Positions 39,055-48,191 are shown, counted from the stretch's first letter. The stretch is DNA of 64,000 nt from Nocardioides lacusdianchii (GCF_020102855.1 NZ_JADHZD010000006.1:124001-188000); one strand, 5' to 3'. Numbers and translations are program-made. Notes: a model not told the origin generated them from the sequence alone.

Positions 39055-41273
39055 CCGCAGCGCAGCGACAGACCAGGGCCACCTCGGCCGACGAGCTCTG
39101 CAGGGAGGCCTACGCTGCCTCCGCAGGGCCCGCCACCGGGGTGGCCCTGGTCGCGGTCGGCGGCTACGGCCGCGGCGAGCTGGCCCCGCACTCCGACCTC
39201 GACGTGGTGCTCGTCCACGACGACGGGGTGGACCTCGGGGAGCTCGGCAGCACGCTCTGGTACCCCCTGTGGGACTCCGGACGCCGGCTCGACCACTCGG
39301 TGCGCTCGATGGGCGAGGTGGTCGAGGCGGCCACCGACCTGCGGGTGGCGCTGGGCCTGCTCGACGCCCGGCACCTCGCGGGCGACCCGGGCCTCAGCCT
39401 GCGCCTGCGCACCACGATGCTCGCCGACTGGCGCCGCCAGGCCCGCACCCGCCTGCCGGAGCTCAAGGCGATGACCCTCAAGCGCCACGACGTGACCGGC
39501 GAGCTCGCCCACGCCTCGGTGCCCGACGTCAAGGAGTCCGAGGGCGGGCTCCGCGACGCCGGCGTGCTCAAGGCGATCGAGGCGAGCTGGCTCGTCGACG
39601 CCTCGACGCCCGCGCTGGAGGCGGCGCGCCAGATGCTGCTCGACGTGCGCGACGAGGTCCACGACCTCGCCGGCCGCCCCAGCGACCGGATCGCCCCCGA
39701 GATGTGGGGTCCTCTCGCGCAGCGGCTCGGGCTCGCCGACGCCGGCGCCGCGCAGCGCCACGTGCGCTCGCTCGGACGCCGGATCGCGCACCTCTCGCGC
39801 CTGGCCTGGCGGCGTACGGACGCGGTGATGTCCCGCACCACGGGGGAGAAGGGGCGGCGTACGCCTGCCCTGGAGCGCATCGCGCCCGGCATCGCCGTCT
39901 CGCGCGGCGAGGTGGTCCTCGACGCGGGCACCCGTCCCGGCGACGACCCGACGCTGCTGCTGCGCGCCGCCGCGGAGGCCGCCGAGCGCGACCTCGTGCT
40001 GGCCCCCTCCACCGCGGCCCGCCTGGTCCGCGAGGGCGCCGAGCTGCCCGTCCCGTGGCCGGCCCCCGCCCGCGACGCGCTCGTGCGCCTGCTCGCCAGC
40101 GGCGACGGCCTGCTCCCGGTCTGGGAGACCCTCGACGAGATCGACGGCATCGAGACCTTCCTGCCCGAGTGGGAGCAGATCCGCCTCCTGCCGCACGCCT
40201 CGGCGATCCACCGCTTCACCGTCGACCGCCACGTGGTGGAGACCTGCGCGGAGGCCGGTGCGCTGATCCGGGGCGTACGCCGTCCCGACCTGCTGCTGGT
40301 CGCGGCGCTGCTCCACGACATCGGCAAGGGCTCGCTGCACGACCACTCCGTCGCGGGGGAGCCGCTCGCCCGCAAGATCGTGGCCCGGATGGGCTTCACC
40401 GACCTCGATGCCGAGGTGGTCGCCTCCCTCGTGCGCTGGCACCTGCTGCTGGCCACCCTCGCCACGACCCGTGACCCCGACGACCCGGCGACCACTGCCG
40501 AGCTCCTCACCCACGTGCCCGACGGCGCCAGCCTCGAGCTGCTGCGCGCCCTCACCGAGGCCGACGCCCGTGCCGCGTCGCCGGCCGCGTGGACCGCCTG
40601 GCGGGCCTCGCTCGTCGACCGGCTCGTCGCGCGAGCCGGCACCGCGCTCGGGGCGGAGATCTCCCACGTCGTCCCCGTCGAGACACTGCCGGTGCCCGAC
40701 GCCGTACGCCGCGACGCCACCGCCGTCTCCGTCGACGTCGCCCCCCACGAGGTCGGCGCGACCGTCACCGTCATCGCCGCCGACCGGGTCGGGCTGCTCG
40801 CCGACGTCGCCGGCGGCCTCGCCGCGCTGCGGGTGCCGGTGCACGCGGCCCGCGCGTGGTCGCAGGTGGACGCCGAGGGCGAGTGGGGCGTGAGCGCGTG
40901 GGAGGTGCCCGACGCCTACCTCGACGCCACGGTCGTGCGGGAGCGGATCCGCCGGGTCGTCGAGGGCAGCCAGCGGCTCCCGGACCTGGGGGCGCGCCCG
41001 GACGACGAGCTGCCCCCGATCGTCGAGGTGCGCCCGGACGCGTCCCGCGCCTCGCTGGTGCTGGAGATCCGAACCTCCGACCGCCCCGGGGTGGTCCACC
41101 GGGTGCTCACCACGCTCGCCCGGCTCGGGCTGACCGTCGCGTCGGCGCACGTCTCCACGCTGGGGCCGCAGGCGGTGGACGTGTTCTACGTGCAGGAGGT
41201 CGGCGGGGTGCGCCCCACCGAGGAGCGCGCCGCTGCCGCCGCGCACGCCGTACGCACCGCGCTCGGCGGCTGA
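39051..41273 (+). CDS. glnD: PII nucleotidyltransferase GlnD (bifunctional uridylyl/adenylyl-removing)
   Basis: Modifies and demodifies Tyr51 of GlnK according to nitrogen status. The 740-residue protein has the nucleotidyltransferase motif GGYGRGELAPHSDLD (residues 37-51), a GlnE-like middle, an HD domain with AALLHDIGKGSLHDHS, and two ACT domains at the C-terminus (ITVIAADRVGLLADVAGG in its first form, RTSDRPGVVHRVLTTLA in the second). At 740 residues it is somewhat shorter than enterobacterial GlnD, mainly at the N-terminus. GTG 39051 is the first start after glnK. Confidence 0.93.
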   Translation: MTAAQRQTRATSADELCREAYAASAGPATGVALVAVGGYGRGELAPHSDLDVVLVHDDGVDLGELGSTLWYPLWDSGRRLDHSVRSMGEVVEAATDLRVALGLLDARHLAGDPGLSLRLRTTMLADWRRQARTRLPELKAMTLKRHDVTGELAHASVPDVKESEGGLRDAGVLKAIEASWLVDASTPALEAARQMLLDVRDEVHDLAGRPSDRIAPEMWGPLAQRLGLADAGAAQRHVRSLGRRIAHLSRLAWRRTDAVMSRTTGEKGRRTPALERIAPGIAVSRGEVVLDAGTRPGDDPTLLLRAAAEAAERDLVLAPSTAARLVREGAELPVPWPAPARDALVRLLASGDGLLPVWETLDEIDGIETFLPEWEQIRLLPHASAIHRFTVDRHVVETCAEAGALIRGVRRPDLLLVAALLHDIGKGSLHDHSVAGEPLARKIVARMGFTDLDAEVVASLVRWHLLLATLATTRDPDDPATTAELLTHVPDGASLELLRALTEADARAASPAAWTAWRASLVDRLVARAGTALGAEISHVVPVETLPVPDAVRRDATAVSVDVAPHEVGATVTVIAADRVGLLADVAGGLAALRVPVHAARAWSQVDAEGEWGVSAWEVPDAYLDATVVRERIRRVVEGSQRLPDLGARPDDELPPIVEVRPDASRASLVLEIRTSDRPGVVHRVLTTLARLGLTVASAHVSTLGPQAVDVFYVQEVGGVRPTEERAAAAAHAVRTALGG

Positions 41274-41341
41274 GCGCCCGGCGGCCGGACGCGGCTCCCG
41301 GCACGGGCGTCGCCGAGGCGGGACGCGGCGGGTCCGGCGGC

Positions 41342-41347
41342 TAGGCT
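41342..41347 (+). promoter_or_regulatory. Possible -10 element upstream of ffh
   Basis: TAGGCT 54 bases before GTG 41401; transcript would have a leader of about 47 bases. -35 region is weak. Confidence 0.35.
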
Positions 41348-41400
41348 TGCTCGTCGTAGCACCCTGATCCAGCCATCGATGCGAGGGATTGACCCACACC

Positions 41401-42972
41401 GTGTTCGCCACACTCTCCGACCGCCTTGCCGACACCTTCAAGAACCTGCGCGGCAAGGGACGGCTCTCCGAGGCCGACATCGACACGACCGCGCGCGAGA
41501 TCCGCATCGCGCTGCTCGAGGCCGACGTCGCGCTGCCGGTCGTCAAGGAGTTCGTCGGCGCGGTGAAGGAGCGGGCCCGCTCCGAGGAGGTCAGCGGGGC
41601 GCTCAACCCGGCCCAGCAGATCATCAAGATCGTCCACGAGGAGCTCGTGACGATCCTGGGTGGCGAGACCCGACGGCTGCGCTACGCCAAGTCCGGTCCC
41701 ACGGTCATCATGCTCGCCGGCCTCCAGGGTGCCGGCAAGACGACGCTCGCGGCCAAGCTCGCGCTCTGGCTCAAGGAGCAGGACAAGACCCCCATGCTGG
41801 TCGCGGCCGACCTGCAGCGTCCCAACGCGGTGCAGCAGCTCCAGGTCAACGGCGAGCGTGCCGGCGTCCCGGTCTTCGCACCGTCGCCGGGCAACGGCAC
41901 CGGTGACCCCGTCGAGGTCGCCCGCGCCTCGATCGAGGAGGCCCGCCGCAAGCTCCACGACGTCGTCATCATCGACACCGCGGGCCGCCTCGGCGTCGAC
42001 CAGACCCTGATGCAGCAGGCCGCCGACATCCGCGACGCGGTGCAGCCCGACGAGGTGCTCTTCGTCGTCGACGCGATGATCGGCCAGGACGCGGTCACCA
42101 CCGCGCAGGCCTTCCTCGACGGCGTCGGCTTCGACGGCGTCGTGCTCACCAAGCTCGACGGCGACGCCCGCGGTGGTGCGGCCCTGTCGATCCGCTCGAT
42201 CACCGGCAAGCCGGTCATGTTCGCCTCCAGCGGCGAGAAGATGACCGACTTCGACACCTTCCACCCCGACCGGATGGCCTCGCGCATCCTCGACATGGGC
42301 GACATGCTCACCCTGATCGAGCAGGCCGAGAAGGCCTTCGACTCCGAGCAGTCGATGAAGGCGGCCGAGAAGCTCGCCACCAAGGGCGGCTTCACCCTGG
42401 AGGACTTCCTCCAGCAGATGATGCAGATCCGCAAGCTCGGCTCGATGACCAAGATCATGGGGATGCTCCCGGGCATGGGGCAGTTCCGTGACCAGCTCGA
42501 GAACTTCGACGAGCGCGAGATCGACCGCATCCAGGCGATTATCCAGTCGATGACGCCCGCCGAGCGGGAGAACCCCAAGATCATCGACGGCTCGCGCCGC
42601 GCGCGCATCGCCAAGGGCTCCGGTCGCCAGGTCTCCGACGTCAACCAGCTCGTCGACCGCTTCTTCGAGGCGCGCAAGATGATGGAGTCGATGGCTCGCG
42701 GCGGCGGGATGCCGGGCATGCCGGGGATGCCCGGACTGCCGGGCGCGGGCGGCAAGCGCGCCGGCGCCAAGCAGGTGGCCAAGGGCAAGAAGGGCAAGAA
42801 GCGCGTCTCGGGCAACCCGGCGAAGGCCGCCCAGCAGAAGGCCGCCGAGCAGGCGGCAGCGGCCGAGAAGGCCGGCAACCCCTTCGGCAACCCCGACGGC
42901 GCCGAGGTCGACTACGAGAAGGCTGCCGAGCAGCTCAACCTGCCCAAGGACTTCTCGCAGTTCCTCAAGTGA
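41401..42972 (+). CDS. ffh: Signal recognition particle protein Ffh
   Basis: SRP54 homolog that binds signal sequences on ribosomes and docks at FtsY. The 523-residue protein has the N domain (FATLSDRLADTFKNLRGKG), a G domain with GLQGAGKTT (107-115), DTAGRL, TKLDGDARGG, and a methionine-rich M domain ending with a basic Lys/Gly and Ala/Glu tail. GTG 41401 gives the usual family start; TTG 41389 is an upstream alternative with GAGGG too close for it. Its RNA partner (4.5S/ffs) was not found in the window. Confidence 0.96.
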   Translation: MFATLSDRLADTFKNLRGKGRLSEADIDTTAREIRIALLEADVALPVVKEFVGAVKERARSEEVSGALNPAQQIIKIVHEELVTILGGETRRLRYAKSGPTVIMLAGLQGAGKTTLAAKLALWLKEQDKTPMLVAADLQRPNAVQQLQVNGERAGVPVFAPSPGNGTGDPVEVARASIEEARRKLHDVVIIDTAGRLGVDQTLMQQAADIRDAVQPDEVLFVVDAMIGQDAVTTAQAFLDGVGFDGVVLTKLDGDARGGAALSIRSITGKPVMFASSGEKMTDFDTFHPDRMASRILDMGDMLTLIEQAEKAFDSEQSMKAAEKLATKGGFTLEDFLQQMMQIRKLGSMTKIMGMLPGMGQFRDQLENFDEREIDRIQAIIQSMTPAERENPKIIDGSRRARIAKGSGRQVSDVNQLVDRFFEARKMMESMARGGGMPGMPGMPGLPGAGGKRAGAKQVAKGKKGKKRVSGNPAKAAQQKAAEQAAAAEKAGNPFGNPDGAEVDYEKAAEQLNLPKDFSQFLK

Positions 42973-43092
42973 TGAGACGCCCAGTCGTCTGCTAGCGCAG
43001 CGAGCAGGCGGCGTGGGGGCGGCCAGATTGAGCAAGCGACGCGACTGAGGAACGAAGTCGCACGAGCGCGTCGAAATCCACCGAGGGAAGGG
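42973..43092. other. Extragenic stretch resembling a dispersed repeat
   Basis: The 120 bases between ffh and the NYN gene are unlike the surroundings in composition and contain GCGAC ... GTCGC arms (43037-43061 region) and AGCGCAGCGAGCAGGCGGC-like short repeats. No gene is seen. It ends with GAGGGAAGGG, the ribosome-binding site of the next gene. Confidence 0.35.
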
Positions 43093-43461
43093 ATGATCGT
43101 GGGATCGACCCTGGTCGTCGACGGCGCCAACGTCGTCGGATCCGTGCCCGACGGCTGGTGGAAGGACCGCGCGGGTGCCGCGCGGCGCCTGCACGAGCGC
43201 CTGCTGGTCGCCGACACGGCGTACGACGAGATCGTGCTGGTGCTGGAGGGGCAGGCCAAGGGCGGCGTCCGCGCGGGCCGCGATGCGCACGTGACGACGG
43301 TGCACGCCCCGCGCGACGGCGACCGCGAGATCCGCGAGCAGGCTCGGGTCGCGGCGGAGACGGGCGCGCGGGTCACCGTGGTGACCGCCGACCGGGCGCT
43401 GGCGGCGAACGTCTCGCCGGCTCAGGTGCTCAGCCCGTCGTGGCTGCTGGACCGGATCTGA
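43093..43461 (+). CDS. NYN-domain protein, possible ribonuclease
   Basis: A 122-residue protein with a NYN (PIN-like) fold: LVVDGANVVGSVPDGWWKDR at the start, EIVLVLEG in the middle and RVTVVTADRAL near the end, giving the acidic residues expected for metal-dependent RNA cleavage. Its substrate is unknown. AGGGAAGG overlaps the ATG at 43093; a GTG at 43099 is spaced better at seven bases and gives MGSTLVVDGAN, so the start may be there. Confidence 0.78.
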   Translation: MIVGSTLVVDGANVVGSVPDGWWKDRAGAARRLHERLLVADTAYDEIVLVLEGQAKGGVRAGRDAHVTTVHAPRDGDREIREQARVAAETGARVTVVTADRALAANVSPAQVLSPSWLLDRI

Positions 43462-43480
43462 GACGAGATCGGTCCCGGGT

Positions 43481-43510
43481 GGTGGCGCCGCCCCCCAGGC
43501 CGGCGCCACC
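43481..43510. terminator. Bidirectional hairpin terminator
   Basis: GGTGGCGCCG (43481-43490) and CGGCGCCACC (43501-43510) form a perfect 10-bp stem with a 10-base loop between the convergent NYN and secreted-protein genes. No U-tract, as is common in actinobacteria. Confidence 0.7.
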
Positions 43511-43527
43511 GATGGTGACTGGTGCGG

Positions 43528-44178
43528 TCAGACCCCGAGGTTCAGCGCGGCGAGGATCTGGTTGAGCAGGGTGGTGAGCTGGCCCAGGATGCCGGCGAGC
43601 AGGCCACCGTCGAGCAGGCCGGCAACGGCGCAGAGCAGGTTGCCGAGCAGCTGCCCGGCACCCGTCACGGCGACGATGTCGAGCACGACGCGCTGGAGGC
43701 TCACCTGGAGCCCCAGCACGTTGAGGTCGAGCGGGCCGAGCACGAGGTTCAGCACGTCGCAGGCCGCAGCGCGCGACGACGTCCGTGCGTCGGTGGCCGA
43801 CTGGCCGTTGATCTTCTTGACCGGCATCTTCTTGATGCCGCTGAACTTCGTGACCTTGCCGTTCTTCTCGACGATCTTGCCCTCGAGGAACCCCTTGGCG
43901 TAGAGCGCGCCGTCACGCTCGACGAAACGGGTCGGGGTGAAGGTGCCCTTCACCTTGTCGCCCTCGGACGTGCGCCCGATGACCTTGCTGGTGATCTTCC
44001 CCTGGTCGGACTTGCCCACGACCGACTTCGGCGAGGGGGTGCCCGGCGCGGCGGAGGCCGCTCCGATGCCGACCGACGTGAGGCCCACGGCCATCACGAG
44101 GGCGAGGACGCCGGTGGTGAGCGCCGTGGAGATGCGGCTGGAGATGCGGCTGGACGTGCTTCGTGCGTTGTTCGTCAT
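43528..44178 (-). CDS. Secreted protein of unknown function
   Basis: A 216-residue protein with a long signal peptide (STALTTGVLALVMAVGLTSV, likely cleavage after ASA near residue 43). The mature part has a basic, lysine-rich first half and a leucine-rich second half (LDLNVLGLQVSLQRVVLDIV, LLDGGLLAGILGQLTTLLNQ) with two cysteines. GGGAGGAAAA precedes the ATG at 44178. I do not recognise a family. Confidence 0.72.
   Translation of the reverse strand: MTNNARSTSSRISSRISTALTTGVLALVMAVGLTSVGIGAASAAPGTPSPKSVVGKSDQGKITSKVIGRTSEGDKVKGTFTPTRFVERDGALYAKGFLEGKIVEKNGKVTKFSGIKKMPVKKINGQSATDARTSSRAAACDVLNLVLGPLDLNVLGLQVSLQRVVLDIVAVTGAGQLLGNLLCAVAGLLDGGLLAGILGQLTTLLNQILAALNLGV
44129..44152. repeat. 12-bp tandem duplication in a signal-peptide coding region
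   Basis: GAGATGCGGCTG occurs twice in a row (44129-44140, 44141-44152) and encodes the SRISSRIS repeat in the N-terminal part of the secreted protein. Confidence 0.7.
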
Positions 44179-44335
44179 GCGTGTTTTCCTCCCAAGACGA
44201 CGCCCGTCGCGACCGGCTGGGGGCCTGGTCGTCCGGTGCCGGGTTCCTCCCCGATCGGGGTGGCTGGCACCCCGGGCATCGGCTCGACGCTAGGTGGTCT
44301 GGACCACATCCCCCACACCCGTGCGGGTGCCTGAC

Positions 44336-44341
44336 TAGGGT
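44336..44341 (+). promoter_or_regulatory. -10 element of a leaderless promoter (amidohydrolase)
   Basis: TAGGGT, then seven bases, then ATG 44349. Confidence 0.55.
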
Positions 44342-44348
44342 CGGCCGC

Positions 44349-45422
44349 ATGACTGCCCAGCGCTTCCGTGGCCCGGTCCTGCCCGACGGAGAGGCTCGCG
44401 ACCTCTATGTCGTCGACGGCCGGATCACCTACGAGCCGCAGCCCGGCGCCGACACCGCGGCGGAGGGGTGGATCGTGCCGGGGCTGGTCGACGCGCACTG
44501 CCACCTCGGGCTCGACGACTTCGGTGCGACCGGCGACGAGGCCACCGAGCAGCAGGCGGTCGCCGACCGCGACGGGGGAGCACTCCTGATCCGCGACGCG
44601 GGATCTGCCGCCGACACGCGCTGGATCCACGACCGTGACGACCTGCCCCGGCTGATCCGCTGCGGGCGCCACATCGCCGCGACACGGCGCTACATCCGCG
44701 GCTACGCCCACGAGGTCGAGCCCGCGGACCTGGCGACGTACGCCGCGCAGGAGGCGCGCAACGGCGACGGCTGGATCAAGCTGGTCGGCGACTGGATCTC
44801 CCGCGACGAGGGCGACCTCGCACCGTCGTTCCCCGCGGAGGCCTTTGCCGCCGCGATCGACGCGGCCCACGCCGAGGGTGCGAAGGTCACCGCGCACTGC
44901 TTCGGCCACGGCGTGCTGCCCGGGCTGATCGAGGCGGGCATCGACTGCATAGAGCACGGCACCGGCCTCACCGAGGACCTCATCGACGCGATGGTCGAGC
45001 ACGGCACCCGCCTGGTGCCGACGGTCATGCAGCTCGACAAGTTCCCCGAGCACGCGGCGGCGGGCGCCGAGAAGTTCCCCGCCTACGCCTCGACGATGAC
45101 CGACCTCTACGCCCGGATGCCCGCCACGATCATGGCCGCCCACGAGGCGGGCGTGCCGATCTACGCCGGCTCCGACGGGGGCGGGATCAGCCGGCACGGC
45201 AACATCGCGGGCGAGATCGAGGCGCTCGTGCGCATCGGGATGTCGCCCCACGACGCACTCGGGGCGGCCAGCTGGCGCGCCCGCGAGTGGCTCGGGGTCG
45301 ACGGCCTGACGGAGGGCGCCTCCGCGGACTTCGTGGTCTACGACCGCGACCCGCGGGCGGACCTGTCGGTGCTGCGTACGCCGTCCGCGGTCGTGCTGCG
45401 CGGCGTCAGCCGAGGTCGATGA
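44349..45422 (+). CDS. Amidohydrolase family protein (imidazolonepropionase-like)
   Basis: A 357-residue metal-dependent hydrolase of the amidohydrolase superfamily, near the imidazolonepropionase/prolidase-like group. Metal ligands seen: HCHLGLDD, the Lys in GWIKLVGDWI, KVTAHCFGHG, CIEHGTGL and YAGSDGGG. The substrate cannot be read from sequence. Its last 17 bp overlap the convergent VanW-family gene. Confidence 0.8.
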   Translation: MTAQRFRGPVLPDGEARDLYVVDGRITYEPQPGADTAAEGWIVPGLVDAHCHLGLDDFGATGDEATEQQAVADRDGGALLIRDAGSAADTRWIHDRDDLPRLIRCGRHIAATRRYIRGYAHEVEPADLATYAAQEARNGDGWIKLVGDWISRDEGDLAPSFPAEAFAAAIDAAHAEGAKVTAHCFGHGVLPGLIEAGIDCIEHGTGLTEDLIDAMVEHGTRLVPTVMQLDKFPEHAAAGAEKFPAYASTMTDLYARMPATIMAAHEAGVPIYAGSDGGGISRHGNIAGEIEALVRIGMSPHDALGAASWRAREWLGVDGLTEGASADFVVYDRDPRADLSVLRTPSAVVLRGVSRGR

Positions 45423-46287
45423 CCTCGACGTCCGGCCCGGGCTCGTAGACCACGAGCGCGCAGTTGCTCTTCACCAGCTCCTCGCCGACCTGCTCGCCGG
45501 TGCGACGGTCCAGCACGCGCCGCCAGACCTGGTTGCGGCGGTAGACCCGGTCGTCGAGGCGCACGAACTGCTCACCGCGCGCCTCGACGGCGTACGAGTG
45601 CGCGGGAGGCACGTCGGTGCGCAGCTGGCCGTGGAGGTAGCGGTCACCGACCCACGCCCGCAGCTGGAAGGGGTGCGCGGTGTCGTTGCGCACGACCAGG
45701 TCGACGTAGTTGTAGACGATCGAGCAGCCCACGCCCCACGGCAGCACCCGCCCGGTGTCGGGGAAGGGGTCGAAGGAGTGCTCGGAGCGCTCCACGACCG
45801 TCAGCGGCGAGTGCAGCACCATCCAGTGGACGAGGTTGGCCAGCTGGCAGATCCCGCCGCCGAACCCGGCCTCGGCGACGCCGTCGGCCAGCCGCATCCC
45901 GTCGACATAGCCCTTGCGCCGGGTGCAGTTGCCCACCACGCGGTTGAAGGAGAAGGTCTCGCCGGGACCGATCACGATCCCGTCCAGCCTCCCGGCCGCG
46001 AGTCGGAGGTTGGTCACCTTGCTGTGCTGCAGCCCCATCTGGTCGGGCGCGAGCTCGCGCAGCAGCAGTGAACCGTGCTGCTTCACCCGCACGGGCAGGT
46101 CCTCGGAGTCGCGGCGGGCCGCCCACACGACCCGGCCCGACCAGCCGTCCCGCACCCACTGCGTACGCCGTCGCGTGCGGTGCACGACCTTGGCGACGGG
46201 CAGCAGCCACGGGTGGCGCTGGGTCGGGCGCGGGGGAGCGGTGAGGCGCGCCGGCAGCGGCAACGGCTCGGTCGGCGCGGTGGTCAT
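45406..46287 (-). CDS. VanW-family protein
   Basis: A 293-residue protein of the VanW family, first noted in vancomycin-resistance clusters but widely present and of unknown biochemical function; it may act at the cell wall. The conserved core is IVIGPGETFSFNRVVGNCT, GMRLADG, GGGICQLANLV and the DPFPDTGRV region. No signal peptide is visible here. It shares 17 bp with the end of the amidohydrolase gene on the other strand. Confidence 0.85.
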   Translation of the reverse strand: MTTAPTEPLPLPARLTAPPRPTQRHPWLLPVAKVVHRTRRRTQWVRDGWSGRVVWAARRDSEDLPVRVKQHGSLLLRELAPDQMGLQHSKVTNLRLAAGRLDGIVIGPGETFSFNRVVGNCTRRKGYVDGMRLADGVAEAGFGGGICQLANLVHWMVLHSPLTVVERSEHSFDPFPDTGRVLPWGVGCSIVYNYVDLVVRNDTAHPFQLRAWVGDRYLHGQLRTDVPPAHSYAVEARGEQFVRLDDRVYRRNQVWRRVLDRRTGEQVGEELVKSNCALVVYEPGPDVEVIDLG

Positions 46288-46461
46288 GCTGGGGAGACGC
46301 TGCGGGAGGCGATCTGGTTGCGTCCAGGCCGGCTGGTCCGGACGTCACGACGGGCGACCATCCCCCCAGGGCCGGGCCGCCCGTCGTGGCACGGGGGACC
46401 GGTTCTCGCGCACGGTCTCGAGCCCGATTCTGGCGCAGGGTGCGGGTGGGCGAGCATGCGA

Positions 46462-46497
46462 GGATCGGTCGCGATCCATGGTCATTTCGGGCCATGG
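46462..46497. repeat. Inverted and direct repeats in the VanW-GNAT divergent region
   Basis: GGATCG (46462-46467) and CGATCC (46472-46477) form a 6-bp palindrome with a 4-base spacer. CCATGG occurs at 46476-46481 and again at 46492-46497. An operator for one of the divergent genes is possible. Nothing else was identified in this 267-bp gap. Confidence 0.35.
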
Positions 46498-46554
46498 AGC
46501 CACCGGCAGGTATTGCATTTGTGTCCCGGCCCGGTCAGCCGGTGGGATGGGGCC

Positions 46555-47211
46555 ATGACGACCGCGACTGACCTGTTCCCGCCCATGGGGCTGCGCGTGG
46601 TCGCGGGCCCGCTGGAGCTGCGTGGCCTGACCGACGAGCTCGTCGTCGAGCTGTGCGACCTCGCCGAGGCCGGGATCCATCACCCCGACGAGATGCCGTT
46701 CTACTTCCCGTGGACCGCGGCCCCTCCCGGGCAGCTCGCGCGCAACACCGCCGCCTATCACTGGGGCAAGCGCGCCACCTTCTCTCCCGACGACTTCTGC
46801 CTCGACCTCGCGGTCCTCCTCGAGGGGCGGGTGATCGGCTGCCAGGGCGTGGCGGCCAGGCACTTCCCCGTGACCCGCACCGGCGAGACCGGGTCGTGGC
46901 TCGGGCGTGAGTTCCAGGGCCGCGGCCTCGGCACCGCGATGCGCCGCGCGATGTGCGCCCTGCTCTTCGACCACCTCGGCTTCGAGGAGATCACCTCCGC
47001 CGCGTTCCTCGACAACCCCGCCTCGCTCGGCGTCTCGCGCAACGTGGGCTACCGGCCCACCGTGGTGAGCCGGATCAAGCGCCGCGAGGGTGAGCTCGCG
47101 CTCAACCAGGGCCTGGTGCTGACGCCGGAGACGTTCGTCCGCGGCGACGTGGCGGTCGAGGTGACCGGCGCCGCCGCCGTACGGTCCTTCATCGGCCTCG
47201 ACGCGGCCTGA
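46555..47211 (+). CDS. GNAT N-acetyltransferase
   Basis: A 218-residue acetyltransferase of the RimJ/RimL-like GNAT group. The acetyl-CoA-binding motif is REFQGRGLGTAMRRAM, preceded by a strand-turn VIGCQGVAAR and followed by AAFLDNPASLGVSRNVGY. The acceptor is unknown. It is divergent from VanW and precedes rpsP by 168 bp, with no coupling to either. Confidence 0.8.
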   Translation: MTTATDLFPPMGLRVVAGPLELRGLTDELVVELCDLAEAGIHHPDEMPFYFPWTAAPPGQLARNTAAYHWGKRATFSPDDFCLDLAVLLEGRVIGCQGVAARHFPVTRTGETGSWLGREFQGRGLGTAMRRAMCALLFDHLGFEEITSAAFLDNPASLGVSRNVGYRPTVVSRIKRREGELALNQGLVLTPETFVRGDVAVEVTGAAAVRSFIGLDAA

Positions 47212-47220
47212 GACGGGCGA

Positions 47221-47251
47221 TTGGTGGCCCGCGGCGTACGTCTGGCAGAAT
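47221..47251 (+). promoter_or_regulatory. Possible rpsP promoter
   Basis: TTGGTG (47221-47226) and CAGAAT (47246-47251), 19 bases apart, lie 128 bases before rpsP. The sequence CTGGCAGAAT recurs as CTGGCAGACT ahead of rplS. Confidence 0.35.
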
Positions 47252-47379
47252 CCCTCCTCGTGTCCTGCGCGCCCGGACCCTCTCATCCGTGCGACGCAGC
47301 GCCCATCGAGCGACCAGACCCGGTCCCCACCTGGCGAGGGTCGCTCACCCACGACAATTCCTGAGGAGACACCACAAAC

Positions 47380-47886
47380 GTGGCCGTCAAGATTCGTTTG
47401 AAGCGCCTGGGCAAGATCCGGGTGCCGCAGTACCGCATCGTCGTCGTCGACTCGCGCAAGAAGCGCGACGGTCGGGTGCTCGAGGAGATCGGCAAGTACC
47501 ACCCGAAGGAGGAGCCCTCCTTCATCGAGGTGACCTCCGACCGGGCGCAGTACTGGCTCGGCGTGGGCGCGCAGCCCTCCGAGGCCGTCGAGGCGATCCT
47601 CAAGGTCACCGGTGACTGGCAGAAGTTCAAGGGCCTGCCGGGCGCCGAGGGCACCCTCAAGGTGAAGGAGCCCAAGCGCTCCAAGCTCGACATCTTCAAC
47701 GAGGCCCTCAAGGAGGCCGCCGCCGAGCCCAAGGGCGCCGCGACGACCTCCAAGAAGAAGGCCGAGAAGCCTGCCGCCGAGAAGCCTGCCGAGGTCCCGG
47801 CCTCGGAGACGCCTGAGGGCGCTGCCGACGCCGCGGAGGCCACCGAGACCGTGACCGCCGAGGACGCCGGCAAGAGCGAGGCGTGA
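47380..47886 (+). CDS. rpsP: 30S ribosomal protein S16 with long C-terminal tail
   Basis: Residues 1 to about 85 are a standard S16 ([20 protein letters not shown], then [15 protein letters not shown]). The protein continues to 168 residues, about twice the usual length, with a Lys-, Ala- and Glu-rich tail that is probably disordered. GTG start with TGAGGAG upstream. The stop overlaps the KH-protein start (GTGA), the conserved rpsP-khpA arrangement. Confidence 0.95.
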   Translation: MAVKIRLKRLGKIRVPQYRIVVVDSRKKRDGRVLEEIGKYHPKEEPSFIEVTSDRAQYWLGVGAQPSEAVEAILKVTGDWQKFKGLPGAEGTLKVKEPKRSKLDIFNEALKEAAAEPKGAATTSKKKAEKPAAEKPAEVPASETPEGAADAAEATETVTAEDAGKSEA

Positions 47887-48134
47887 GCGACGTGCTGGCC
47901 GAGGCTCTCGAGCACCTGGTGCGCGGCATCGTCGACCACCCCGACGACGTCGTCGTCCGCGACAAGCAGATGCGTCGTGGCTCGATCCTCGAGGTCCGGG
48001 TCCACCCCGACGACCTCGGCAAGGTGATCGGCCGCAACGGCCGCACCGCCACTGCCTTCCGCACCGTCGTCTCGGCCCTCGCGGGCCGTGGCGGGGCCCG
48101 GGTCGACTTCGTCGACACCGACCGCCGCCGCTGA
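47883..48134 (+). CDS. khpA: KH-domain RNA-binding protein (KhpA-like)
   Basis: An 83-residue single-domain RNA-binding protein. The KH motif is visible as [20 protein letters not shown], following [11 protein letters not shown]. In other bacteria this protein works with KhpB in RNA-level control of cell division. GTG start coupled to rpsP. Confidence 0.92.
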   Translation: MSDVLAEALEHLVRGIVDHPDDVVVRDKQMRRGSILEVRVHPDDLGKVIGRNGRTATAFRTVVSALAGRGGARVDFVDTDRRR

Positions 48135-48155
48135 GCGACGTACGCACGCACTGAT

Positions 48156-48191
48156 CGTCGGGCGCCACCCCACCCGGGGGGGCGCCCGACG
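48156..48191. terminator. Hairpin between the KH-protein gene and rimM
   Basis: CGTCGGGCGCC (48156-48166) and GGCGCCCGACG (48181-48191) form a perfect 11-bp stem with a 14-base loop. A leaderless rimM promoter follows at once, so this probably ends the rpsP unit. Confidence 0.7.
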
